Part shown: one piece after another, positions 51,704 to 60,190 of the stretch
Layout of the letters: the number at the start of each line of letters is the position of its first letter
Numbering within the stretch: position 1 is the stretch's first letter
Origin: Aciduricibacillus chroicocephali
GTDB lineage: Bacteria > Bacillota > Bacilli > Bacillales > Amphibacillaceae
Assembly: GCF_030762805.1 (NCBI RefSeq)
Contig: NZ_CP129113.1
Location: forward strand, 1,378,001 to 1,442,000
Length of the DNA: 64,000 nt
Direction: 5' to 3'
Notes under the pieces: generated by a model
The model's database searches: none
Told to the model about the DNA's origin: nothing
What the model saw: the letters and a program-made list of their open reading frames with translations, nothing else
Program-made: the position numbers and the translations under genes

Positions 51704-52936
51704 ATGAAACAAACGATTTTGATGGCAGATATGCAGTCCTTCTATGCTTCAGTTGAAAAAGCGAGTCACCCTGAGTGGGCGAACAAACCGGTAATCGTTT
51801 CAGGAGACCCGGAAAAACGGAGCGGCATCATTCTCGCAGCATGCCCGCTTGCCAAGAAATACGGTATTGAGACGACTGAACCGCTCTGGCAGGCGCGGCG
51901 CAAATGTCCGGAAGCCGTCATTGTCCGTCCTCGCATGCAGCTTTATATCGATGTTTCCTGCCTGATTACATCAATCCTTGAACGGTATAGTGATAAAGTC
52001 GAAGTATTTTCCATCGATGAACAGTTTATTGATGTGACCGGCAGCACCGGATTGTTCGGAGATCCTGCTCTCATCGCCCGTCAGATGCAACAGGAGATTC
52101 TTGAACAAACCGGCATTTTTGCCCGTGTCGGGATTGCCCCAAATAAAGTGCTCGCAAAGATGGCATGTGATGCTTTTGCGAAAAAGAATAAAAGCGGCAT
52201 TGCCAGGCTTAGCGATGATAATTTCCGGGAGAAAATGTGGCCGCTTCCCGTCAGCAAACTGTTTGGCGTCGGAAGCAGAATGAAACAGCATTTAAACCGG
52301 ATTGGCATTCGAACGATTGGACAACTCGCTGAATTTCCTGTTGATCGCCTCAGGAAACGCTGGGGCATCAATGGCGAGGTGCTTTGGAGATTCGCCAATG
52401 GTATTGACTTGTCTCCAGTAAGTCCGGATACTCACGAGCAACATCAAAAAGCGATTGGGCATCGGATGACTTTGCCCCGCGATTACGAAACAGCCGAAGA
52501 AATCCGCGTCATTCTGCTCGAATTGAGCGAAGAAGTCGCCCGCCGCGCACGCCGACAAGGTTATATCGGGCAAACTGCCTCACTCACAATCGGAGGCACA
52601 GAATATCATGGACGGTCTGGCTTTCATCGACAAATCCGCATGCTATCAGCGACGAGCTCCGGTCTTGACCTGTATCGCGCTATCCTCCCTCTCTTTGAAA
52701 AACATTGGGATGGTTTACCGATCCGCAGTGCTGGAATCTCTCTTTCCCAGCTGTCTGATGCGGCGACAATCCAACTGAACTTGTTTGAACCGACGCTACA
52801 AAAAGAGAGGCTTAACGAGGCGATGGACGCAGTACGTGACAAATACGGACCGACGGCGATGTTCCGTGCCTCTTCCCTTGCTGCTGCCGGACAAGTGCAT
52901 GAGCGAGCCGCAAAAATCGGAGGTCATTATAAATAA
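51704..52936 (+). CDS. uvrX: UvrX/YqjW-type Y-family DNA polymerase
   Basis: Error-prone translesion polymerase of the UmuC-like branch. 410 residues: catalytic carboxylates in LMADMQSFYASVEK and VFSIDEQFIDVTG, helix-hairpin-helix region (KLFGVGSRMKQHLNRIGIRTIGQLAEF) and a little-finger domain (ASLTIGGTEYHGRSGFHRQ). QLNLFEP near residue 365 looks like a beta-clamp-binding motif. The ATG at 51704 follows AAGGAGGG. With the next yolD gene and a LexA box this is an SOS-regulated cassette, as for B. subtilis yqjW-yqjX. Confidence 0.93.
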   Translation: MKQTILMADMQSFYASVEKASHPEWANKPVIVSGDPEKRSGIILAACPLAKKYGIETTEPLWQARRKCPEAVIVRPRMQLYIDVSCLITSILERYSDKVEVFSIDEQFIDVTGSTGLFGDPALIARQMQQEILEQTGIFARVGIAPNKVLAKMACDAFAKKNKSGIARLSDDNFREKMWPLPVSKLFGVGSRMKQHLNRIGIRTIGQLAEFPVDRLRKRWGINGEVLWRFANGIDLSPVSPDTHEQHQKAIGHRMTLPRDYETAEEIRVILLELSEEVARRARRQGYIGQTASLTIGGTEYHGRSGFHRQIRMLSATSSGLDLYRAILPLFEKHWDGLPIRSAGISLSQLSDAATIQLNLFEPTLQKERLNEAMDAVRDKYGPTAMFRASSLAAAGQVHERAAKIGGHYK

Positions 52937-52954
52937 TTGGAAGGGGGCATATCC

Positions 52955-53320
52955 ATGCGGCCAAACAAATTATCACACGGCCATAATCTAATTTGGGAGT
53001 CAAGCCGGATGATGCTGCCGGAACATCGGGCAGCACTCAATTCACTCCATAAACAGAGGAAACATGTAAGAAAACTAGAACTCGATGAACAGGAACAGCT
53101 GCTGATTGACATTCAAATCCGCCTGGCGTATGAAACAGATGTCCCAATTAGACTGCATCTGTACAGTCCTGAAGGAAATTTCTCTCTTAGCGGCAACGTC
53201 AAGCAGATTGACAGACTTGCAGGGAAGCTGCGCCTGCAAGGTGCGGACAACCAAAAGGAATCCATTCCTCTTTCTGACATCATCGGTGCAGAAATTGATT
53301 TACTGCCAGAACACTTGTAG
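52955..53320 (+). CDS. YolD-like protein (YqjX type)
   Basis: 121-residue protein of the YolD-like family, often encoded next to UvrX-type polymerases and proposed to resemble UmuD functionally. The motif LWESSRMMLPEHRAAL (here IWESSRMMLPEHRAAL) near the N-terminus is the family signature. The ATG at 52955 follows GAAGGGGGC. It starts 18 bases after uvrX and shares its SOS control; function otherwise unproven. Confidence 0.88.
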   Translation: MRPNKLSHGHNLIWESSRMMLPEHRAALNSLHKQRKHVRKLELDEQEQLLIDIQIRLAYETDVPIRLHLYSPEGNFSLSGNVKQIDRLAGKLRLQGADNQKESIPLSDIIGAEIDLLPEHL

Positions 53321-53327
53321 ATGTTTT

Positions 53328-54122
53328 CTATTTCTTATTAAATTGGCTCTTCAACACTTTCTCCATCAAGCCCGGGATGAGCTGGTACATCTTGCTTCCG
53401 AATTCCATCCACCACGGCATATTGAGCTCCCTTCTGCTTGTGAATAGCAGACCGGCGACCTTGACGGCTACATCAGCCGGGTTCAGCATATAGCGCTCAA
53501 CGCTTTTCGCATAACTTCCTTCTGGGTCGGCTTTATCAAAAAAGTCTGTACGCACGGGTCCTACATTCACGGTTGTCACCTGGACACCCATTTCCCTTGC
53601 TTCCTGGCGCAGTACATTGGAATAGCCGATCATCGCATGCTTGGAAGCACAATAACCAGCAGATTTTGGTGTAGCGATCTTTCCGGCTTGTGAAATGATA
53701 TTGACAATATGTCCGCTGCTGTTCTTACGAAAATGGGGCAGCATATATTGAATTGTCCGTATCATCGCAAAGACGTTGAGGCGGAACATACGGTCAAGAT
53801 CAGACCAATCCATATCAAGAACAGCATCGAACTTTCCGACCCCAGCGTTATTAATAAGAGCATCAATTCGCTCATGCTTTTCAAGAATCGTTTCAAATGT
53901 TCCGGAAAGCGCTGCTTCATCCAGCAAGTCTGCCGAATAGACGAATGCTTCAATGCCAGTCGTTTCGGCAATTTGCCGGCGGACAGCCTCAAGCTTGTCC
54001 AAAGATCTCGCAATCAAAATTGGAATGCCGCCAGCTTTTGCAATCTCCATTGCAAACTGTGCACCCAAACCGCCTGAAGCACCCGTAATAATAATTTTCT
54101 TTCCTGTAATCGATTTGTTCAT
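53328..54122 (-). CDS. yqjQ: short-chain dehydrogenase/reductase (YqjQ type)
   Basis: 264 residues, classical SDR: GASGGLGAQFAMEIA cofactor loop, NNAG motif in ALINNAGVGKF, catalytic serine in NIISQAGK and Y-x3-K in YCASKHAM. Substrate unknown. The ATG at 54122 has no strong ribosome-binding site; a short hairpin (AGAAAGC/GCTTTCT) lies in the leader. Divergent from the glycerophosphodiesterase. Confidence 0.86.
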   Translation of the reverse strand: MNKSITGKKIIITGASGGLGAQFAMEIAKAGGIPILIARSLDKLEAVRRQIAETTGIEAFVYSADLLDEAALSGTFETILEKHERIDALINNAGVGKFDAVLDMDWSDLDRMFRLNVFAMIRTIQYMLPHFRKNSSGHIVNIISQAGKIATPKSAGYCASKHAMIGYSNVLRQEAREMGVQVTTVNVGPVRTDFFDKADPEGSYAKSVERYMLNPADVAVKVAGLLFTSRRELNMPWWMEFGSKMYQLIPGLMEKVLKSQFNKK

Positions 54123-54215
54123 CTGTTTTCAAGAAAGCTCTAAAGGCTTTCTCTCTCCCCTTTCAAATTGACTTTTGCGATCATTTCCAACAGAATAAAT
54201 AACGAGGTGATATTC

Positions 54216-54947
54216 ATGAGACCGAGCATCATTGCACATCGCGGAGCAAGCAATTTTGCCCCGGAGAATACGCTGCCGGCATTCCAACTCGCCTGGGAAA
54301 TGGGTGCTGACGCAATCGAGACAGATTTGCATCTGACGAAAGATGGCATTCCGGTGCTCATTCATGATGAAACAGTGAATCGAACGACGAACGGCAGAGG
54401 ATATGTGCAAGATTTCACACTGGCTGAACTGCAGATGCTCGATGCCGGCGCAAAGTTCTCTGCTGCGTATTCAGGCACAGGCATTCTCGATTTAGCGACC
54501 TTTCTTCAGTGGGCAAAGCCAAAACCGCTTAAACTGAACCTGGAATTGAAAAATAATAAAATCGACTATCCTCATCTCGAGGAAATCGCCTATGAATATG
54601 TAAGTGCTGCTGGCATGCTTGATCGCATTATATTTTCCACTTTCAACCTTGATAGTGTCAAGCGGCTTGGCCGCTATCGGGAAAAGACGGAAATCGCCAT
54701 GCTCGCTTCCAGGAAAGCACTCGATGTATATGCCTTGGCAAAAGAGTTGCAAGTACACGCAGTCCATATAAAACATACATTGATGAAACCCGCACTTATA
54801 TCAGCATGCCATAAAGAAAAAATTGCTGTCCGTGTCTTTACTGTCAATACGGAAGCGATGATGCTGCAAGCTTTTAACCATCACTGTGATGTAATCACCG
54901 ATAAACCCGGCACAGCTGTCCGCTGTCTCGGAACATATATAAAATAG
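54216..54947 (+). CDS. glycerophosphodiester phosphodiesterase
   Basis: Hydrolyses glycerophosphodiesters to glycerol-3-phosphate and an alcohol. 243 residues with the GDPD signatures IAHRGASNFAPENTLPAF, GADAIETDLHLTKDG and VLIHDETVNRTTNG. No signal peptide, so cytosolic. The ATG at 54216 follows ACGAGGTGA; the reading from 54168 is unsupported. It precedes rnz by 27 bases and probably shares its transcript. Confidence 0.92.
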   Translation: MRPSIIAHRGASNFAPENTLPAFQLAWEMGADAIETDLHLTKDGIPVLIHDETVNRTTNGRGYVQDFTLAELQMLDAGAKFSAAYSGTGILDLATFLQWAKPKPLKLNLELKNNKIDYPHLEEIAYEYVSAAGMLDRIIFSTFNLDSVKRLGRYREKTEIAMLASRKALDVYALAKELQVHAVHIKHTLMKPALISACHKEKIAVRVFTVNTEAMMLQAFNHHCDVITDKPGTAVRCLGTYIK

Positions 54948-54974
54948 ATACAGCAAAGGCAGGAGACTAGAAGA

Positions 54975-55904
54975 GTGGAACTAATATTTCTCGGAACAGG
55001 AGCCGGCATGCCGTCAAAGGAAAGAAACGTGACAGCAATCGCCCTTTCCATGCCACAGGAGCTGAACAGCGTATGGCTTTTCGACTGTGGCGAAGCAACC
55101 CAGCACCAAATCTTGCACACGCCGATACGGCCTCGCAAAATATCAAAAATTTTTATTACCCATATGCACGGTGATCATATATTTGGTCTGCCCGGACTGC
55201 TCGGCAGCCGCTCCTTTCAAGGCGGAGATTCAAAACTGGATATTTACGGCCCCGAAGGAATCCGGCAATTCATTGAAACAAGCCTCCATACAAGCAGGAC
55301 ACATCTCTCCTACCCGCTTGAAATCCATGAATTCACAGAAGAAGGATTGATCCTGGAGGAAAAAGGTTTCAAAGTGAGCATTAAAAAGCTTGAACATGGC
55401 ATCCCGTGCTTTGGATTCCGGATTGAAGAGCCGGAGCGTAAAGGCGAATTGCTCGTCGACAAACTGAGAGCGGACGGAATCCAACCTGGACCTTTATACA
55501 AAGAAATAAAGATGAATGACACAGTCGTTTTGGAAGATGGAAGAATTGTGTATAGAGATGACTATCTCGGGCCTGCCAAACGCGGACGCATCGTCTCCAT
55601 CCTTGGTGACACAAGAAACACAGCGCGCCATGCTGAATTCATACTTAATTCAGATACACTAGTCCATGAAGCGACCTTTGAAGCGGCGAAACCTGAGCTC
55701 GCTCATGATTATTTCCATTCAACAACTGAAGAGGCAGCAAGGCTTGCAGAAGCTGGCCAAGTCGGACAACTTATCATTACTCATATCTCTTCCCGTTATC
55801 AGGAAGAGGATGAAATGCGTCTGCTTGGGGAAGCACGAGCCATTTTTCCGAATACTGAGCTCGCCCATGATTTCTCCGTGTTTGATCTGCCAATGAAAAA
55901 ATAA
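54975..55904 (+). CDS. rnz: ribonuclease Z
   Basis: tRNA 3'-end endonuclease for tRNAs lacking an encoded CCA. 309 residues of the metallo-beta-lactamase fold with the zinc motif THMHGDHIFGLPG (HxHxDH), STTEEAARLAEAG and the C-terminal histidine in LIITHISSRYQ. The GTG at 54975 follows AGGAGACTAG. Counterpart of B. subtilis yqjK. Confidence 0.96.
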   Translation: MELIFLGTGAGMPSKERNVTAIALSMPQELNSVWLFDCGEATQHQILHTPIRPRKISKIFITHMHGDHIFGLPGLLGSRSFQGGDSKLDIYGPEGIRQFIETSLHTSRTHLSYPLEIHEFTEEGLILEEKGFKVSIKKLEHGIPCFGFRIEEPERKGELLVDKLRADGIQPGPLYKEIKMNDTVVLEDGRIVYRDDYLGPAKRGRIVSILGDTRNTARHAEFILNSDTLVHEATFEAAKPELAHDYFHSTTEEAARLAEAGQVGQLIITHISSRYQEEDEMRLLGEARAIFPNTELAHDFSVFDLPMKK

Positions 55905-55948
55905 TAAGGAGTGCCAGCATGTTTTTTGCAGGCACTCCTTATCTTTTG
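55904..55948. terminator. bidirectional terminator between rnz and dinB
   Basis: ATAAGGAGTGCC / GGCACTCCTTAT, 12 perfect pairs around 15 bases. Followed by CTTTTG on the plus strand and TATTTTTTC on the minus strand. Ends both converging genes. Confidence 0.9.
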
Positions 55949-57189
55949 TAATCATCTAGGAAGTCTTTCTGAAAACTTGTCAACTGCTCCGCATCATTCT
56001 TGTGCACCAGCGGTTTCACAAACAGATTGGCCCCGTATTTCTCCTTTAATTGTTCAACTGCTTTATGCAGGGTTTCTCTTTCAGCCGCTTTTTCATAAGT
56101 GAAAAGATCAAGCTGCTCACCAATCTGATTTTTATCCATTGCATCCTGGACTGTAATTCCAAGAAGTCGTACAGCTTCCCCATTCCAATGTGTTCGGAAC
56201 AGATCAGAAGCAATTTGATAAATGTCGTCTGCTTGATTTACATGGTGCGCAAGAGTCCGGCTCCTCGTTACCATCTTCCAATCATGATAACGGATCATAA
56301 GCTGAATCCCGAATCCTGCTGCCTGCTTCCGCTTCAGCCGGCGCTCTACATTTTCAGAAAGAGAACGGAGCAAAAGAGAGATTTCATCTTCATCGACTGT
56401 ATCATGAGGAAGCGTCCTAGATGAACCAATACTTTTGAATTCATTGACTGCTTCCGGATCAACGGGACGGCTATCCTCTCCATTGGCACGTTTCCTCAAT
56501 CTTTCTCCGTTTACACCGAGTAAGCTCTTAAGGGCAAAAAGGTCAGCATTTGCCAAGTCTCCAATCGTATGAATGCCAATTTGCTTCAATTTCTCCGCTG
56601 TCTTGTCACCAACACCGTGCATTTCACCTACAGCTTGGGGCCAGAGAATATTAGGAAGTTCTCGCTTCCGCAAAACTGTAATGCCCATCGGCTTTTTCAT
56701 ATCAGAAGCTGTTTTTGCCAAAAATTTATTCGGTGCGATTCCTATACTGCATGGAAGATCGAGCCTTTTCAGAATTTCTTCTTGCAAGCGAACCGCAATT
56801 TCAAGTGGGGTTCCAAGACTGGCACAACTCGTAATATCAAGATAACCTTCATCAATCGAAACCGGCTCCACAAGCGGAGTAATTTCACTCATTAGACGAA
56901 AGATTTCTTTGGAGGCAGCACGATATCTATCAAAATTCGGTGGCAGAAGGATCAGTTCAGGGCAAAGTCTGCGTGCCTGCCAAACAGCCATCGTCGTTTT
57001 GACACCTTTGGCACGGGCTTCATAGCTGCTCGTTACGATAATGCCTTTACGCTGTTCAGGATTGCCTGCAATCGCCAGTGGCTTTCCTTTCAGCTTAGGA
57101 TTATAGGCCATCTCTACAGACGCATAAAAACAGTTCATATCAACATGAAGGATGACACGGCCGTTTTTCGGATACATATGAATGGGCAT
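55939..57189 (-). CDS. dinB: DNA polymerase IV (Y-family, DinB)
   Basis: Translesion polymerase. 416 residues: catalytic acids in ILHVDMNCFYASVEM and VSIDEGYLDIT, thumb/HhH (MHGVGDKTAEKLKQIGIHTIGDLA), little finger and a QLDLF beta-clamp-binding motif near residue 370. The ATG at 57189 follows AAAGGAGTGG; a second ATG four codons on is possible. No LexA box seen. Counterpart of B. subtilis yqjH (polY1); the second Y-family polymerase is uvrX in this window. Confidence 0.94.
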   Translation of the reverse strand: MPIHMYPKNGRVILHVDMNCFYASVEMAYNPKLKGKPLAIAGNPEQRKGIIVTSSYEARAKGVKTTMAVWQARRLCPELILLPPNFDRYRAASKEIFRLMSEITPLVEPVSIDEGYLDITSCASLGTPLEIAVRLQEEILKRLDLPCSIGIAPNKFLAKTASDMKKPMGITVLRKRELPNILWPQAVGEMHGVGDKTAEKLKQIGIHTIGDLANADLFALKSLLGVNGERLRKRANGEDSRPVDPEAVNEFKSIGSSRTLPHDTVDEDEISLLLRSLSENVERRLKRKQAAGFGIQLMIRYHDWKMVTRSRTLAHHVNQADDIYQIASDLFRTHWNGEAVRLLGITVQDAMDKNQIGEQLDLFTYEKAAERETLHKAVEQLKEKYGANLFVKPLVHKNDAEQLTSFQKDFLDDYKR

Positions 57190-57227
57190 CGAGCCACTCC
57201 TTTCTCGGAGAGTTCAAATGCAAAGAT

Positions 57228-57262
57228 ACACAAAAGGATATGCGATAGAACGCATACCCTTT
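57228..57262 (-). terminator. intrinsic terminator after yqjE
   Basis: AAAGGGTATGCG pairs with CGCATATCCTTT (one G-U) around six bases, followed by TGTG on the minus strand. Weak T-run. Confidence 0.6.
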
Positions 57263-57271
57263 ATGTGAAAA

Positions 57272-58399
57272 TCATTTCTCCGTCGCTGTTGTTTCAATAA
57301 TTGCAATGACAAGCCTTGCTGCATCGCTGAGGTGCTCCGGCTTAATCCGCTCGTTCGTTGTATGAATCTCTTCATAACCGATTGCAAGATTCACCGTTGG
57401 AATACCAAGTCCGGAAATGACGTTTGCATCACTACCTCCGCCGCTTTTCAACAGACGGCTATTTTTGCCAATTTTTTTTGAAGCTTTTTTGGCAATGCGC
57501 ACAACTTCGTCTTCTTCAGTCAGTTTAAAGCCTGGGTACATAACCTTTGTTTCAACCTCGGCTACCGCACCATTTTCTTCAGCCGCTGTTTCAAATGCTT
57601 CTTTCATTTTCTTAACCTGAGCATGCATCTTATCATCAGAAAGTGAACGTGCCTCTGCAAGGACCTCAACGTAGTCACAGACGATATTAGTCTGCTGACC
57701 GCCTGCAAAGCTGCCAATATTTGCAGTTGTCTCCTCATCAATACGACCAAGTGGCATTTTAGCAATTGCTTTAGAAGCCACAGTAATCGCGGAAACTCCT
57801 TTTTCAGGTGCAAGTCCTGCATGAGCTGTCTTCCCTTTGATAACAGCATGAATTTTGGCTTGAGTAGGAGCGGCTACAATCAAATCACCGATTTCTCCAT
57901 CACTATCAAGAGCATAGCCGTATTTAGCTTTGATCAGAGAAGCATCAAGTTCTTTAGCACCGACAAGTCCAGATTCTTCTCCAGCTGTGATGATGAACTG
58001 AATATCACCATGCTTGATATCATCTTCTTTCAAGACACGGAGTGCTTCAAAGATAGCAGCGAGACCCGCTTTATCATCCGCTCCAAGAATTGTTGTCCCG
58101 TCAGAAGTGATCCAACCATCCTGAAGACGAGGCTGAATGCCTTTACCCGGGACAACTGTATCCATATGAGAGGTAAAATAGATTGTATCCGCATCCGGAG
58201 TATTACCTTTCAATGTACAGATTAGATTGCCTGCTCCATGGCCGGTAACTTTGGCGCTGTCATCTTCAATCACTTCTATACCAAAGCTCTTGAACTTCTC
58301 CTTCAATACTTTGGCAATCTCTGTTTCATATTTTGTTTCGGAATCGATTTTAACAAGTTCCATGAACTCCTGAACAACTCTATCCTCATTTACTGGCAT
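57272..58399 (-). CDS. yqjE: M20 family metallopeptidase (YqjE, PepT-like)
   Basis: Zinc aminopeptidase of the peptidase T group. 375 residues with first metal site SHMDTVVPGKGI, bridging aspartate in ILGADDKAGLAA and the catalytic glutamate pair ITAGEESGLVGAKELD; the dimerisation domain (AKIHAVIKGKTAHAGLAPEKG) is intact. The ATG at 58399 follows AAAGGAGGAAAAC. Substrate unknown; cytosolic. Confidence 0.92.
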   Translation of the reverse strand: MPVNEDRVVQEFMELVKIDSETKYETEIAKVLKEKFKSFGIEVIEDDSAKVTGHGAGNLICTLKGNTPDADTIYFTSHMDTVVPGKGIQPRLQDGWITSDGTTILGADDKAGLAAIFEALRVLKEDDIKHGDIQFIITAGEESGLVGAKELDASLIKAKYGYALDSDGEIGDLIVAAPTQAKIHAVIKGKTAHAGLAPEKGVSAITVASKAIAKMPLGRIDEETTANIGSFAGGQQTNIVCDYVEVLAEARSLSDDKMHAQVKKMKEAFETAAEENGAVAEVETKVMYPGFKLTEEDEVVRIAKKASKKIGKNSRLLKSGGGSDANVISGLGIPTVNLAIGYEEIHTTNERIKPEHLSDAARLVIAIIETTATEK

Positions 58400-58483
58400 G
58401 GTGTTTTCCTCCTTTGCTACTTGTCCTCTATGAGAAGTAGCGTTAAAATGATGTTAATACAGACCCGCTAAGGAGGGATCCAT

Positions 58484-58597
58484 TTGTCAGGCCAAAAGAC
58501 ATCCAAAAAGAATAAACGCGTCAAGCTTGTCGTGTATATTATGATATTCGCAATGCTTATCATGACATTCTCAACAGGACTTGCCCTTATTTTATAA
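58484..58597 (+). CDS. prli42: Prli42-like stressosome membrane miniprotein
   Basis: 37-residue protein too short for usual gene callers: a basic N-terminus (MSGQKTSKKNKRVK) followed by one membrane helix (VVYIMIFAMLIMTFSTGLALIL). This matches Prli42, which in Listeria tethers the stressosome to the membrane; conserved in the same place in Bacillaceae. The TTG at 58484 follows AAGGAGGGATC. Divergent from yqjE, ending at a good terminator. Confidence 0.82.
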   Translation: MSGQKTSKKNKRVKLVVYIMIFAMLIMTFSTGLALIL

Positions 58598-58602
58598 TAC
58601 GG

Positions 58603-58640
58603 ACAGACCAGGCCTAGGCAGGCCCGGTCTGTCTCTTTTT
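58603..58640 (+). terminator. intrinsic terminator after prli42
   Basis: ACAGACC-A-GGCCT pairs with AGGCC-C-GGTCTGT, then CTCTTTTT on the plus strand. It covers the yqjA stop on the opposite strand. Confidence 0.85.
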
Positions 58641-59603
58641 AGATTGTTTCGCCTTAATATCACTCTTTTTAAACTTGCTCTTAATAATAAGATAATCTTC
58701 AATCTCATGGAGCAGCTGGAAGAGGTTCGAGCGTGTTTCGAATTCTTCCTGATTAGCAGGCAAATCCTCCCTGCGGAACTGCCTCTTTAAATCTTTCAGC
58801 TCTTCTAGAAATTTATCCGCTGTGTTTCCTGGATGTACAGCGGTAGACAATCTTTCAAAAAAATCAGCGATTTGAACCGAAATCTCATCATGACGCGGCA
58901 ATGTTTCAACGAGCGGAATCATTGTTTGAAGCAGAACGAACTGTCTTCCCCTCATAGAAAAGTAATCCGCATAAGGATGCTCGTCTCTCAGCAAATGATT
59001 CTCCTTGTCGATTCCGACCAAATTGCCCGCTCTTCTTAAGATGCGGTTAACTTCCTCTAGTTCCTTCCTGTCCCATTCGTGATCCGGGTCCTCTATCAAA
59101 GTAGCAATCTCATGCAGGATAAGCCGGAAATTATTTTCCAGTTTTACTTGCAGTGTCCGCATCTTGCGTTCAAGGTTTGGCATATATAAATTCATCAAAA
59201 GACCAACACCGACACCGACAACAATAATAATAAACTGGTCGGTGAGAAAAGGGAGCGTGATCATTTTCTGTCCGTATATATTCAATATGATGACGACACT
59301 CGTCCCAATACCTTGCGTAATATTGAAATAGACGAGAACAGGAATGAATGCCATAAGCATGAATCCAATGACGATTGGACTGTAGCCGAACAACTTGAAG
59401 AAAACATAGGAGAACAAAATGGCAAGAACACAGGCAAAGAAACGGTCCCAGGCACTAAGTACGGACAATTTCCGTGACGGCTGAATGCATAAAATTGTTA
59501 AAATGCCAGCCGAAACAAAGTTGGCTACGCCAAGTGTCTGCGTAATCCAGATTGCAATGGGTGTTCCAATCGCTGTCTTGATTGTCCGATAACCGATTTT
59601 CAA
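58614..59603 (-). CDS. yqjA: aromatic acid exporter family protein (YqjA type)
   Basis: 329-residue membrane protein: N-terminal half with about four to five helices (for example TAIGTPIAIWITQTLGVANFVSAGILTIL, FFACVLAILFSYVFFKLFGY) and a soluble helical C-terminal half (from about residue 140). This is the ArAE_1/FUSC-like layout named for aromatic acid export; the natural substrate is unknown. The TTG at 59603 follows AAGGGGAG. Overlaps the prli42 terminator at its 3' end. Confidence 0.85.
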   Translation of the reverse strand: MKIGYRTIKTAIGTPIAIWITQTLGVANFVSAGILTILCIQPSRKLSVLSAWDRFFACVLAILFSYVFFKLFGYSPIVIGFMLMAFIPVLVYFNITQGIGTSVVIILNIYGQKMITLPFLTDQFIIIVVGVGVGLLMNLYMPNLERKMRTLQVKLENNFRLILHEIATLIEDPDHEWDRKELEEVNRILRRAGNLVGIDKENHLLRDEHPYADYFSMRGRQFVLLQTMIPLVETLPRHDEISVQIADFFERLSTAVHPGNTADKFLEELKDLKRQFRREDLPANQEEFETRSNLFQLLHEIEDYLIIKSKFKKSDIKAKQSKKRQTGPA

Positions 59604-59647
59604 TATAGTTCTCCCCTTGAGGAAACTTTTAATTCCATATTTCAGTC

Positions 59648-59678
59648 TGAAAAAGGCCCGGCCGTAAACGGCTGAGCC
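59648..59678 (-). terminator. intrinsic terminator after brxB
   Basis: GGCTCAGCCG pairs with CGGCCGGGCC (one mismatch, one G-U) around TTTA, followed by TTTTT on the minus strand. Confidence 0.82.
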
Positions 59679-59684
59679 AAAAGG

Positions 59685-60116
59685 TCAAATTTCTTCACAA
59701 TGTGCATCAAACAAGCGCTGTAGCTTGTTGATTACATCTATTGCTGTAAAACCTTCAATATCCTGACGATGCAGCATGCCGACGCATTCGCCGTCCTTCA
59801 ATAGAGCAAAAGAAGGTGATGAAGGAGGATTGTCACCAAAATATTCACGTGCACGAGCAGTCGCCTCTTTATCCTGTCCGGCGAAAACCGTAACGAGATG
59901 GTCTGGACGGCAATCGTAATGGATTGCACTTGTCGCCGCAGGACGTGCTGTGCCGCCAGCACAACCGCAAACAGAATTAATCATGCAAAGTGTAATGCCA
60001 TCCCGGCGAAAAGCCCCGTCGACCTCTTCAGGTGTCACCAGTTCCTGGTACCCTGCACTTTTCATATCATGGCGTGCGCGCTCTACAGCATCAGTCATGT
60101 AAAATTTAAAGTCCAT
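59685..60116 (-). CDS. brxB: bacilliredoxin BrxB
   Basis: Removes bacillithiol from S-bacillithiolated proteins. 143 residues with the CGC active site (C50, C52) in [15 protein letters not shown] and the conserved [18 protein letters not shown]. The reduced form is regenerated through bacillithiol and YpdA, also in this window. The ATG at 60116 has GGGAGCTGGAG in front. It lies just downstream of bkdB, as B. subtilis yqiW does. Confidence 0.94.
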   Translation of the reverse strand: MDFKFYMTDAVERARHDMKSAGYQELVTPEEVDGAFRRDGITLCMINSVCGCAGGTARPAATSAIHYDCRPDHLVTVFAGQDKEATARAREYFGDNPPSSPSFALLKDGECVGMLHRQDIEGFTAIDVINKLQRLFDAHCEEI

Positions 60117-60190
60117 CCACTCCAGCTCCCATCATATATCGCTTCAGTTCAAGTATAGCCGATGGCAGCTGGACAATGGAAGCAATTCGC

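Noticed and set aside
51704-53320. uvrX-yolD as a prophage or plasmid remnant
   Set aside because: Such cassettes do occur on mobile elements, but here the surrounding order matches the chromosomal yqj region and no mobility genes or terminal repeats are present.
54131-54151. hairpin AGAAAGC/GCTTTCT as a terminator
   Set aside because: It lies between two divergently transcribed starts and has no T-run, so there is nothing to terminate.
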